Shown one piece after another: positions 1-6,622 of a stretch of DNA of 36,043 nucleotides. The notes under the pieces are model-generated. The model saw nothing but the letters and a program-made list of their open reading frames with translations. It was not told where the DNA came from and did no database searches. This stretch comes from Candidatus Coatesbacteria bacterium (lineage in GTDB: Bacteria; RBG-13-66-14), in the NCBI GenBank assembly GCA_014728225.1, contig WJLX01000043.1, positions 1-36,043 on the forward strand, read 5' to 3'. Position 1 is the first letter of the stretch; the number at the start of each line of letters is the position of its first letter. The position numbers and the translations under genes were made by a program.

Positions 1-64
1 GAGGTTTTTAGCTCGCCAGCTCCCCCCTGGCTCGGAGCGGGAGGTTTTCAGCCCACCTGCTCCC
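1..64. repeat. Two imperfect 24-bp direct repeats, 40-bp period, at window edge
   Basis: A 24-bp segment beginning GAGGTTTT at position 1 recurs at 41-64 with about 20 of 24 bases matching (both end GCTCCC). It lies just downstream of the tRNA gene and may continue to the left of the window. On the minus strand the second unit can fold weakly (GGGAG pairing with CTCCC), so it could help end tRNA transcription, but no T-tract terminator is seen. Confidence 0.4.
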
Positions 65-88
65 GGTTACCAACGGTGTGGGTATTGA

Positions 89-165
<77 letters not shown>

Positions 166-251
166 ACGGTACTGCGCGTAATCAACGGCGGTTCGGAGGG
201 GGACGCCGCGCAAGGGCGGCGTGGCGGTCGCGGTTGCGATCGCGGTAGAGA

Positions 252-280
252 AGTGTACCTAGTTTGGGGGGAAAATGCAA
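252..280 (-). promoter_or_regulatory. sigma-70 type promoter for tRNA-Pro
   Basis: On the minus strand TTGCAT (275-280) is followed after exactly 17 bases by TACACT (252-257). Transcription would start near 245, about 80 nt before the mature tRNA 5' end. The promoter sits directly after the stop codon of the neighbouring gene at 284, so the tRNA has its own transcription start. Confidence 0.65.
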
Positions 281-283
281 GAT

Positions 284-760
284 TCAGTTGCCGAGGAAGA
301 TGGCGCGGATCAGGCCCTCGCCGCCGTAGTAGACGGCGGTGACGATCCCGCCGGCGATCAGCACGCCGAGGACGATGGCCGGGAGGGCTTTGCGCGCCGG
401 GATGCCGAAGAGAAAGGCGGCCAGGGTTCCGGTCCAGGCGCCGGTGACGGGCAGGGGGATCATCACGAAGATCGTCAGCCCGAGGGTGCCGTATTTTTCA
501 ACCGTCTTCTCGGTGCGGCGACGGGTGCGCTCGAACAGCCAGGTAAAGAAACGGTTGGCCCAGCGCCACTGCTTGCGCATCCAGTTGCTGATGGGCTCGA
601 GCAGCAGCAGGATGGGGATGACCGGGATCAGGTTGCCGAGGACGGCGAACAGGTAGGCCTCGCTCCAGGGCAGGCCCTGACTGAGACCGATGGGCAGGCC
701 GCCGCGCAACTCGATGATCGGCAGCATGGACCAGACGAAGACTTTGAGCCACAGGGGCAC
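284..760 (-). CDS. Small multidrug export family membrane protein (COG2426-like)
   Basis: This 158-aa, very hydrophobic protein matches the Sm_multidrug_ex family: an N-terminal segment with IELRGGLPIGLSQGLPW (about residues 16-32), membrane helices near 35-60, a basic cytoplasmic loop rich in R, K and W (about 60-90), and C-terminal helices around a PLPVTGAWTGTLAA motif (about 103-116). Family members are inner-membrane proteins whose transport role is inferred, not proven. The start is GTG at 760, set by GGAGG five bases upstream. It follows the acyltransferase gene by 13 bp and the ClC gene before that, so the three probably form one minus-strand operon. Length is normal for the family. 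The family match is strong; the substrate is unknown. Confidence 0.82.
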   Translation of the reverse strand: MPLWLKVFVWSMLPIIELRGGLPIGLSQGLPWSEAYLFAVLGNLIPVIPILLLLEPISNWMRKQWRWANRFFTWLFERTRRRTEKTVEKYGTLGLTIFVMIPLPVTGAWTGTLAAFLFGIPARKALPAIVLGVLIAGGIVTAVYYGGEGLIRAIFLGN

Positions 761-773
761 GGGAACCTCCGGG

Positions 774-1490
774 TCAGTTGATGCTCCAGCGGTCGCCGGG
801 GCGGGGACGCCGGGGCTTGGGGTCGTCGACGTAGCTTCCGTAGGGCTCGGGTTCGCCGCCGTGGTGGACGAGGTGCCAGTTGCGCATCGCGGCGACGGCC
901 CGCATCACCCGCGCGCTCTGTTCCCTGTAATAGCGCTGCCGGTCGATGTCGGCGCCGGGACGGGTGATGCGCAGGGGTGGACCGATGTAGGCCCGGACGC
1001 GGGGCAGTCGGCCGCGTTGTAATCGAGCGAGGGCGTCGTGGCTGTCGTGGATGTAGAGGGGCAGGACGGGTGCGCCGGAGCGGGCGGCGATCATCGCCAC
1101 GCCGGGGGCGGGACGGCCCAAGCCGTCGCGACGGATCCGGGTGCCTTCGGGGAAGATCAGCACGGCTTTGTTCCGACGCAGGAGCTTGAGAGCCAGCCTG
1201 ACCGCCCCGACATCGCCGCCGTCCTCACTCAGGGGAAAGGCCCCCAGCTTGCGGATCAAGCTACCGAAGAGGAAGGGCTCGAAGAGGAAGGCCTTGGCCA
1301 TGAAGGTCAGCCGCCGCCTGACGGCCACCCCGGCGATGATCGGGTCGAGGAAGGAGCTGTGGGTGGGGGCGACGATCAGCGGTCCGCTCGGCGGTACGAA
1401 GGCCCGTCCGCGGACCCGCAGCCGCAGCGGCAGGGCGCAGAGGACCTTGGAGAGGAAGAGCAGGGAGCTGTAGAGCAGACGGCGCAGCAT
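774..1490 (-). CDS. plsC: 1-acyl-sn-glycerol-3-phosphate acyltransferase (PlsC family)
   Basis: The protein carries the acyltransferase HX4D signature as THSSFLD, a phosphate-binding FPEGTR block about 70 residues later, and a hydrophobic N-terminal anchor (LLYSSLLFLSKVLCALPL). The family transfers an acyl chain to lysophosphatidic acid at the inner face of the membrane, making phosphatidic acid for phospholipid synthesis. From the ATG at 1490 the product is 238 aa, usual for the family. An in-frame TTG at 1520, four bases from the ClC stop codon, would add ten residues; neither start has a good Shine-Dalgarno sequence, so translation may be coupled to the upstream ClC gene. The C-terminal tail is basic and proline-rich. 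Family assignment is firm; the exact acyl acceptor is inferred. Confidence 0.88.
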   Translation of the reverse strand: MLRRLLYSSLLFLSKVLCALPLRLRVRGRAFVPPSGPLIVAPTHSSFLDPIIAGVAVRRRLTFMAKAFLFEPFLFGSLIRKLGAFPLSEDGGDVGAVRLALKLLRRNKAVLIFPEGTRIRRDGLGRPAPGVAMIAARSGAPVLPLYIHDSHDALARLQRGRLPRVRAYIGPPLRITRPGADIDRQRYYREQSARVMRAVAAMRNWHLVHHGGEPEPYGSYVDDPKPRRPRPGDRWSIN

Positions 1491-1523
1491 CCCGCCGATA
1501 ATAGCCGTTGACGCCCGCAAGGG

Positions 1524-2828
1524 TCAAGCGTCGGCCTCATCCTCGGGCAGGCTGGTAATCAGGTCGACCTTGCCGCGCCAGGTGAGGATCGAGTGGTAGG
1601 CCACCAGGCGGCGGCCGGCCAGGTTGCCGATCAGGCCCGCCAAGGTGACGGGGATCAGCACCGAGGGGCCGAAGACCTCGACCATCATCACCGCGGCGGC
1701 CAGGGGGGCGTTGGTCAAGGTGACCAGGACGACGGTCACCCCGGCGGCCATGAACAGGGGCTGGTCGGCCAGACCGCAGGCGTCGGCGGCCAGGGCACCG
1801 ACCAGGCTGCCCAGGTAGACGGCGGGGGCCAGCAGACCGACGCTGGCCCCGCTGCCCACGGTCAGGGAGACGCAGGCCGTCTTCAGGCCCAGCAGGATCA
1901 GGATGGTCAGTAGGGGGACGGGGACGGCGGCGTTGAGGGTCTGGATCTCGGTGGCGCCGAGGGAGAGGACCCGCCCGGCCAACTCCGGCGCCAGGGCGAC
2001 CACCAGGACCCCGCCGGCCAGAGCACCCAGCAGGGGTCGCACGACCTTGGGGGTGTCGAGCTTCTCGTGCAGGCCCGCGACGGCACGCATGGACAGGGAG
2101 AACAGGGCGGCGACGACTAGACCGGCGCCGATGCTGAGCCAGACGCCGCCGATCAGCTCCCAGCGCGGCGAAAGGTCTTCGACCAGGGTGAAGCGGAACA
2201 GGGGGCGATAGAAGCCGGTCAAGCGGGTCAACAGGTGGGCGGCCAGGGAGGAGAGCAGGACGGGGAAGAAGCGGCGGTACTCGAGGTGGCGCAGGAACAG
2301 CACCTCGGTGGTGAACAGGGCCGAACCGAGAGGGGCGCCGGTGATCGCCGTCAGCGCCGCCGCCATCCCGCACAGGCCGGCCGTCTTGAACCGCTCGGGG
2401 TCGAGGCGCAGGGCCCGACCGATCCAGCCGCCGAGGCCCAGCCCGGCGTAAGTCAACGGCCCCATCAAGCCGCCGGAAATCCCCGAGCCCAGGCCGATCA
2501 GGCTGGCGGTCAGCTTGAGCGGGGCGTCGGCGGGACGCTGGGCGCCGCCGCGGCGGTGGTAGCACTCCAGGGTATCATCGAGTCCGGCGCCGGAGATCAG
2601 CTCCCAGTCGTAGCGCGAGATCAGCCCGACCAGCAGGCCGCCGGCCGCCAGGGGCCACAGCACCTGCCACCAGGCCAGCCCGCCCCACTCCCAGGGTGGC
2701 AGGCCGCCGTGAAGCAGGGAGCCGAACCAGACGATGAACTCCCGGGCGCCGACGGCCGTCGCCGCCGCGCCGACGCCGATCACCAGCCAGGCCGCCAGTC
2801 GCCGAAGCTGTTTCATCCTGGATTTCAA
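1524..2828 (-). CDS. ClC-family chloride channel/transporter without CBS domains
   Basis: This 434-aa polytopic protein has the ClC core: a GSGIS block (about 115-119) for the selectivity-filter serine, a GAPLGSALFTTE helix (about 164-175), and a GSGASVGLLAP block near residue 330 matching the GxFxP motif. The position of the gating glutamate (normally GREGP) reads GGLMGP, with methionine at 122. The position of the proton-pathway glutamate reads valine (176, after E175). H+/Cl- exchangers usually need both, so a passive anion channel is more likely. The start is TTG at 2828, preceded by GGAG five bases upstream; an ATG four codons later lacks a binding site. It is first in a probable operon with plsC and the 284-760 gene. 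No regulatory CBS domains follow the membrane core. Confidence 0.88.
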   Translation of the reverse strand: MKSRMKQLRRLAAWLVIGVGAAATAVGAREFIVWFGSLLHGGLPPWEWGGLAWWQVLWPLAAGGLLVGLISRYDWELISGAGLDDTLECYHRRGGAQRPADAPLKLTASLIGLGSGISGGLMGPLTYAGLGLGGWIGRALRLDPERFKTAGLCGMAAALTAITGAPLGSALFTTEVLFLRHLEYRRFFPVLLSSLAAHLLTRLTGFYRPLFRFTLVEDLSPRWELIGGVWLSIGAGLVVAALFSLSMRAVAGLHEKLDTPKVVRPLLGALAGGVLVVALAPELAGRVLSLGATEIQTLNAAVPVPLLTILILLGLKTACVSLTVGSGASVGLLAPAVYLGSLVGALAADACGLADQPLFMAAGVTVVLVTLTNAPLAAAVMMVEVFGPSVLIPVTLAGLIGNLAGRRLVAYHSILTWRGKVDLITSLPEDEADA

Positions 2829-3020
2829 CGCGGCTCCGTTGTTGGACTATCGCAATAAGGTGTTACCCTTGCCATTTCCGTCCTTTTGGGCTAACCTTAT
2901 GGATGCGGGTGATGTCTGCTTGGCCCGTGGGTAAGGCCCAAAATAAAGAACCAACACTCGATTAACGGGACCCGGCATGGGGCAGTGGCGCTCCGGTCCT
3001 CAGCGACCACGAGCATAAGC

Positions 3021-3397
3021 CGCCCCGACGGCACCCACCTGGGAACTGGGTTCTATTTATTCGGCAAACCCCACGACCCGGCGGTGCACCCGCACCAGCC
3101 CTCATTCAAGATTGATAACAGCTTGTTTTTCCCCGGCCGGCGGTTCGCCAAAGCGGCACCGGCCGGTTCGTCGTTATGTGCCGTTCGTGTCTTGCATAAG
3201 TGTTTTCCAGCGGTTTTCCGTTGGGGTGCGGCGACAGGGGAAAACCGCCCCGACGGCACCCACCTGGGAACTGGGTTCTATTTATTCGGCAAACCCCGCG
3301 ACCCGGTGGTGCGCCCGCACCAGCCATCAGGCGAGCTTGATCACAGATTGGTTTTTCCCGGTCGGCGGCTCGCCCAGGCGGCTCCGGCCGGTTCGTC
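3021..3397. repeat. Two-copy direct repeat, 225-bp period
   Basis: An 80-bp block (3021-3100) recurs at 3246-3325 with only a few substitutions, and similarity decays but continues without indels to about 3172 and 3397, ending in the shared GCCGGTTCGTC. Between the copies is an inverted repeat, GCGGTTTTCC (3210-3219) with GGAAAACCGC (3239-3248). The block fills most of the gap between the ClC gene and uvrC. The two copies are in the same reading frame, but many differences change the encoded residues and no start signal is seen, so I treat it as non-coding. I see no gene between 2829 and 3620. Confidence 0.75.
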
Positions 3398-3419
3398 ACG
3401 TCGCCGCGGGGCCGGAGGG

Positions 3420-3613
3420 CGCCGCCGGGAGCCCCTCCGATCCGTCCCGGCGACCCGGTCCGGCCGCACTGCGCCCCCGGAACCGGCACGGTTTTTGCAT
3501 CTCGGCGCCCGTCGCAACGGCGGTGCGGTGTGGCCTCCGCAAAAACCGTGCCGGTTCCGGGGGCTTGGCGGATGCTGACGCCGTGCCGCCGCACCGGGGG
3601 GCTCCCGGCGGCG
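3420..3613. repeat. Nested palindrome, copy A (downstream of uvrC)
   Basis: The outer arms 3420-3435 and 3598-3613 are a perfect 16-bp inverted repeat. The inner arms 3473-3498 and 3539-3564 are a perfect 26-bp inverted repeat containing GGCACGGTTTTTGC. Spacers are 37 and 33 nt and the loop is 40 nt. It ends seven bases from the uvrC stop codon. It is one of five equivalents in the window (others at 20031, 22209, 26711, 32486). Its most likely roles are an mRNA 3'-end structure or a protein-binding cruciform. Confidence 0.88.
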
Positions 3614-3620
3614 CGGGCGG

Positions 3621-5630
3621 CTAGAAGTAATGGATCTTGAGGTAGTTGAGCAGCTCCCGGGCCAGCTTCTCGCTGACGCCCTTGACGGCGCTGAGCTCCT
3701 CGACGGTGGCCCGGCGGATGCCTTTCAGCGAGCCGAAGGTGTCCAGCAGGGCCTTGCGCCTGGTGGGGCCGATACCGGGGACCCGTTCGAGGATCGACTG
3801 CAGCCCGTCGGCGCGCCGCAGTTGACGGTGGAAGCGCAGGCCGAAGCGGTGGGCCTCGTCGCGGACCCGCTGGAGCAGTTGCAGGGCCGGAGAGTCCAGG
3901 GGCAGCTTGACGGGGGTCTTGCGGCCGGGCTTGAAGATCAGCTCTTCTTTCTTGGCCAGGCCGATGACGGCGAAACGCCCGGCCAGACCTTCGGCTTCCA
4001 GGGTTTCAACCACGGCGCCGAGCTGGCCCTTGCCGCCGTCGACGACGAGGAGGTCGGGAAGTTTACCCTTGTCGGCCAGTTTGGGGTAGCGGCGTCGGGT
4101 GACCTCGGCCAGCATGGCGTAGTCGTCGGGCCCCGGCGTTTTGAGTTTGTAGTGGCGGTAGCCGCCCTTGAAGGGCCGGCCGCCGCGGAAGCGGACCAGG
4201 CTGGCCACGGGATTGTCGGCGCCCAGGTTGGAGATGTCCAGGCCCTCGATGACCAGGGGTACGCCGTCGAGGCCCAGGCGCTCGGCGAGCTGGACGGCGG
4301 CTTCGGCCTGGCCCCGCTTGGCCAGTTGGTCGATCAGCAACTGCTCGAGGTTGCGCCGGGCGTTGCGCTGCGCCGATTGTTGCAGTTCGCGCAGCCGACC
4401 GCGCTGGGGTACGATCAAGCGGACCCGACCGCCCCGGGTGCGTCGGGTGGGTTCCGTCGAGGGCGAGGCCCGCAGTAGGGCCCGAGTGGCCGGGGCCTCA
4501 CCGATCTCGTTGCGCAACCGGGTGATCAGCTTGGTCAGGTCGTCGGCGTCGGCGGGTTCCGTCGGCAGGATGATTCGCTGGGGGATCCAGTCGGCGCCGG
4601 TGTAGTAACTGGAGAGGAAGGCGGCCAGCACGGCGGCGTCGCTCTCCGCAGGGTGGGCCGTCAGGGGGAAGGCGTCATCGCCCAGCAGGTAGCCCTGGCG
4701 GATCTTGAGCAGCTCGACGACGCTTTCACCGCGCCGCCGGGCCAGACCGAGGATGTCCAGGTCCTCGGCCCTGGTGCTGACGGCGCGCTGCTTGGTCATC
4801 ACCTGCTCGACGGCCCGCAGGGCGTCGCGGTACTTGGCGGCGCGTTCGTACTCCCGTCGCTGACTGGCCTCGCCCATCTCCCGCTTCAGCCGCTCGGCGA
4901 CCTCGCCGCGGCGGCCCTGGAGGAAATCCGTCGCCGCCCGGACGTAGGAGGCGTACTCGCGCTTGGAGACCGCGCCGACGCAGGGCGCGCTGCAGCGCTC
5001 CAGGCCGTGCAGCAGGCAGGGGCGCCAGTCGGGCATCGGCTGCTTCCCGCCCTGCTCCCGCCAGACGTGGATCTCCCGCTTGCAGACCCGCAGACCGAAC
5101 AGGCGCTGCAGGGTCTTGAGCGTCGAACGGGTGGCCTTGGCGTTGGAGAAGGGACCGAAGTAGGTCGAGGCCCGCTGCGAGGTGTCCCGGGTGACCATGA
5201 TCCGCGGAAACACGTCCTCCGTGGTCAAGCGGATGAAGGGGTAGCGCTTGTCGTCCTTGAGGTTGATGTTGTAGCGCGGCTTGTGGAGCTTGATCAGCGA
5301 GCTCTCCAGCAGCAGCGCCTCGACCGGGTTGGCCGTCACCGTGACGGTGAAGTCCTCGACCCGGCGCACCATCGAGCGGGTGTGCGGCTCGAGGGTCGCC
5401 CCGGCTTGGAAGTAGGAGCGTACACGGTTGGCCAGGTCGTCGGCTTTGCCGACGTAGAGCACGCGGTTGCCCTTGCCCAGGAAGCGGTAGACGCCGGGCT
5501 CGTGGGGCAGGCGGCGCAGCTTGAGCTGCAACGGATCCTCCGCCGGATTATCCGCGGCTTCTTCCGCGGCCGGTTCGTCGCCGATCGCGCTCTCGGGTGC
5601 GTTCGGTTGTTCGTTGTGTTCGTCGCTCAT
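3621..5630 (-). CDS. uvrC: Excinuclease ABC subunit C
   Basis: UvrC makes both incisions beside bulky DNA lesions after UvrA and UvrB have marked them. The order of parts is complete: N-terminal GIY-YIG nuclease (GVYRFLGKGNRVLYVGKA), a four-cysteine-type region near CLLHGLERCSAPC, the UVR UvrB-binding helix pair (REYERAAKYRDALRAVEQV), the RNase H-like nuclease (DISNLGADNPVASLV, then VVDGGKGQLG), and two helix-hairpin-helix motifs at the C-terminus (VPGIGPTRRKALL, VKGVSEKLARELL). Length, about 669 aa, is slightly above usual because of an acidic N-terminal extension. The start is uncertain: AAAGGAG lies only one base from a TTG at 5648, while the ATG at 5630 has none well placed. It is monocistronic, bounded by repeats on both sides. 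Confidence 0.96.
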   Translation of the reverse strand: MSDEHNEQPNAPESAIGDEPAAEEAADNPAEDPLQLKLRRLPHEPGVYRFLGKGNRVLYVGKADDLANRVRSYFQAGATLEPHTRSMVRRVEDFTVTVTANPVEALLLESSLIKLHKPRYNINLKDDKRYPFIRLTTEDVFPRIMVTRDTSQRASTYFGPFSNAKATRSTLKTLQRLFGLRVCKREIHVWREQGGKQPMPDWRPCLLHGLERCSAPCVGAVSKREYASYVRAATDFLQGRRGEVAERLKREMGEASQRREYERAAKYRDALRAVEQVMTKQRAVSTRAEDLDILGLARRRGESVVELLKIRQGYLLGDDAFPLTAHPAESDAAVLAAFLSSYYTGADWIPQRIILPTEPADADDLTKLITRLRNEIGEAPATRALLRASPSTEPTRRTRGGRVRLIVPQRGRLRELQQSAQRNARRNLEQLLIDQLAKRGQAEAAVQLAERLGLDGVPLVIEGLDISNLGADNPVASLVRFRGGRPFKGGYRHYKLKTPGPDDYAMLAEVTRRRYPKLADKGKLPDLLVVDGGKGQLGAVVETLEAEGLAGRFAVIGLAKKEELIFKPGRKTPVKLPLDSPALQLLQRVRDEAHRFGLRFHRQLRRADGLQSILERVPGIGPTRRKALLDTFGSLKGIRRATVEELSAVKGVSEKLARELLNYLKIHYF

Positions 5631-5667
5631 GCCGTCGTCCGGGGTCAATCTCCTTTAGTTCCACACG

Positions 5668-5676
5668 ATTATAGCA
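5668..5676 (-). promoter_or_regulatory. Extended -10 promoter of uvrC
   Basis: On the minus strand TGC-TATAAT forms a consensus extended -10 element about 20 bases upstream of the possible TTG start and 38 upstream of the ATG. No convincing -35 hexamer lies 16-18 bases further up, which is normal for extended -10 promoters. Transcription should start near 5661, giving a very short leader. Confidence 0.55.
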
Positions 5677-5740
5677 GAAACACCGCGGGAGGGCGGCGGG
5701 GGCTTCGAGCGGACTCGTCGGCGGACCGGTGAGCCGCCGG

Positions 5741-5837
5741 CGCGGTTCTTGCCCGTCCGTCAATCCGCTCCCGGTCTGCCGAACGGGTGTTCGGCCGCGA
5801 TTGGCCGAACGGGTGGGGGCGGTCTGCAAGAACCGTG
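5741..5837. repeat. Short palindrome variant F1
   Basis: The arm CGCGGTTCTTGC (5741-5752) pairs with GCAAGAACCGTG (5826-5837), with one wobble. The pattern CGGTTCTTGC/GCAAGAAC is that of the large palindromes (CGGTTTTTGC/GCAAAAACCG) with a compensated central base. The 73-nt interior contains two copies of GCCGAACGGGTG-like sequence. It flanks the left side of the 43-bp tandem array. Confidence 0.6.
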
Positions 5838-5845
5838 ACGGCGGC

Positions 5846-6114
5846 GGCGCCGGGTTGGTCGCCGGGCCGCTTCCCGCCGATGACCGGCGGCGCCTGGTTG
5901 GTCGCCGGGCTGCTTCCCGCCGATGACCGGCGGCGCCTGGTTGGTCGCCGGGCTGCTTCCCGCCGATGACCGGCGGCGCCTGGTTGGTCGCCGGGCTGCT
6001 TCCCGCCGATGACGGGCGGCGCCTGGTTGGTCGCCGGGCCGCTTCCCGCCGATGACCGGCGGCGCCTGGTTGGTCGCCGGGCCGCTTCCCGCCGGATGAC
6101 CGGCGGCGCCGGAT
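5846..6114. repeat. 43-bp tandem repeat array, six units
   Basis: The sequence GGTTGGTCGCCGGGC starts at 5853, 5896, 5939, 5982, 6025 and 6068, exactly 43 bp apart. Units differ only by scattered changes (CTGCTT or CCGCTT; one GACGGG; one extra G in the last unit). Each unit holds CCGGCG/CGCCGG and CCGCCG/CGGCGG inverted repeats, so alternative hairpins are possible. Because 43 is not a multiple of three, the open frames across it are by-products. Units abut without unique spacers, so it is not a CRISPR array. It is bounded by palindromes F1 and F2. Confidence 0.92.
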
Positions 6115-6120
6115 GCTCCC

Positions 6121-6191
6121 CGGCCCGTCACGGTTGTTGCGGGGCCGGGTTCGCCAGCGGGCGAACCCGGCGCAACAACCCGCGCCGGGCC
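6121..6191. repeat. Short palindrome variant F2
   Basis: Arms CGGTTGTTGC (6131-6140) and GCAACAACC (6172-6180) are extended outward by GGCCCG and CGGGCC-type pairing, and enclose a perfect inner hairpin CCGGGTTCGC (6145-6154) with GCGAACCCGG (6161-6170). Compared with F1 and the large palindromes, the central base of TTNTTGC changes together with its partner. It lies downstream of the 39-codon gene on the minus strand and could act as its terminator. Confidence 0.7.
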
Positions 6192-6252
6192 CTCGACTAT
6201 ACGTTATCGATACGCTTCCCGTCTCTGTCGAGGCTCGGGAAAGAAACGATGA

Positions 6253-6372
6253 CTACTCGTCTTTAGCATACATAGAAAACAGTAGAAACCCTACTCCAGC
6301 AAGTATAATGAATAATACATTAGCACTGAGTATGCAAGGAGTTACCATTAGTAAATTCGCTACTAGGTACAT
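6253..6372 (-). CDS. 39-aa single-span hydrophobic membrane peptide
   Basis: The reading frame ATG (6370-6372) to TAG (6253-6255) encodes 39 residues. The product begins MYLVANLLMVTPC, continues as an uninterrupted hydrophobic stretch (about residues 13-34, LFIILAGVGFLLFS in its second half), and ends in a short charged tail, MYAKDE. The initiation region is near perfect: AAGGAGGTGA (6376-6385) with GGAGG six bases from the ATG. A near-consensus promoter lies 55 bases upstream. Codon use is AT-rich (TTA, CTA, ATA, GTA), unlike every neighbouring gene. I do not recognise a family. The size and layout resemble small membrane peptides, including type I toxin peptides (TisB, Fst/Ldr), but this is inference and no antisense RNA gene is evident. 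Confidence 0.7.
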   Translation of the reverse strand: MYLVANLLMVTPCILSANVLFIILAGVGFLLFSMYAKDE

Positions 6373-6426
6373 ATGTCACCTCCTTAGTAATTTCTGAGCC
6401 GGTTAATCCGACTGATTACGTATTAT

Positions 6427-6455
6427 ACTATAGCATAAAACTTAGAATAAGTCAA
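6427..6455 (-). promoter_or_regulatory. Near-consensus sigma-70 promoter of the 39-aa gene
   Basis: On the minus strand TTGACT (6450-6455), a 17-base spacer and TATAGT (6427-6432) are preceded by TGC, an extended -10. A second TATAAT overlaps just downstream (6422-6427). Upstream of the -35 is an A/T-tract region (6456-6485) like an UP element. The start would be near 6420, leaving a leader of about 48 nt. It is among the best promoter matches in the window, implying strong expression or dependence on an unseen repressor. Confidence 0.8.
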
Positions 6456-6575
6456 GTTTTTATTAATTGTATTTTTTTATATGTCTTTTGGGCTCTATTT
6501 ATGTTATCTATTTGGTAATATACTATGTATCTGCGTAAATTACATTAATTGCCACCAGTCGTATACTATATTTTA

Positions 6576-6595
6576 AACCCGCCATTCGGCGGGTT
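6576..6595 (-). terminator. Terminator of the redox operon
   Basis: AACCCGCC (6576-6583) pairs perfectly with GGCGGGTT (6588-6595) around a 4-nt loop. On the minus strand the stem is followed by TTTAAAATATAG. It lies 27 bases after the stop codon of the FMN/4Fe-4S gene and separates that operon from the AT-rich island. Confidence 0.75.
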
Positions 6596-6622
6596 ATCAA
6601 CATCTCCCAGGTGCTGTGTATA

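Larger units (their letters stand above)
6195..6575. other. AT-rich island in GC-rich DNA
   Basis: Base composition changes abruptly from the surrounding GC-rich repeats to strongly AT-rich sequence (for example 6421-6575 is mostly A and T) and returns to GC-rich at the redox operon. The island contains one small gene with its own promoter and nothing else I can recognise. It is bounded by a palindrome on one side and a terminator on the other. The composition suggests acquisition from a low-GC source or selection for an AT-rich control region. Confidence 0.85.

Noticed and set aside
2985-3578. Open frame of 197 codons on the plus strand through the direct repeats and palindrome A
   Set aside because: Differences between the two repeat copies do not favour silent changes, no ribosome site precedes it, and it runs into a palindrome; treated as non-coding.
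5846-6114. Possible CRISPR array
   Set aside because: Units are directly adjacent at 43 bp with no unique spacers, and no cas gene is present.
5760-6131. Open frame of 123 codons on the minus strand through the 43-bp repeats
   Set aside because: The repeat period is not a multiple of three, so the same DNA is read in shifting frames; the product is low-complexity and has no credible start site. It is an artefact of GC-rich repeats lacking stop codons.
6440-6575. A plus-strand antisense RNA gene opposite the 39-aa gene (type I toxin-antitoxin)
   Set aside because: No plus-strand promoter with good -35 and -10 spacing plus terminator could be identified, so an antitoxin RNA is not claimed.
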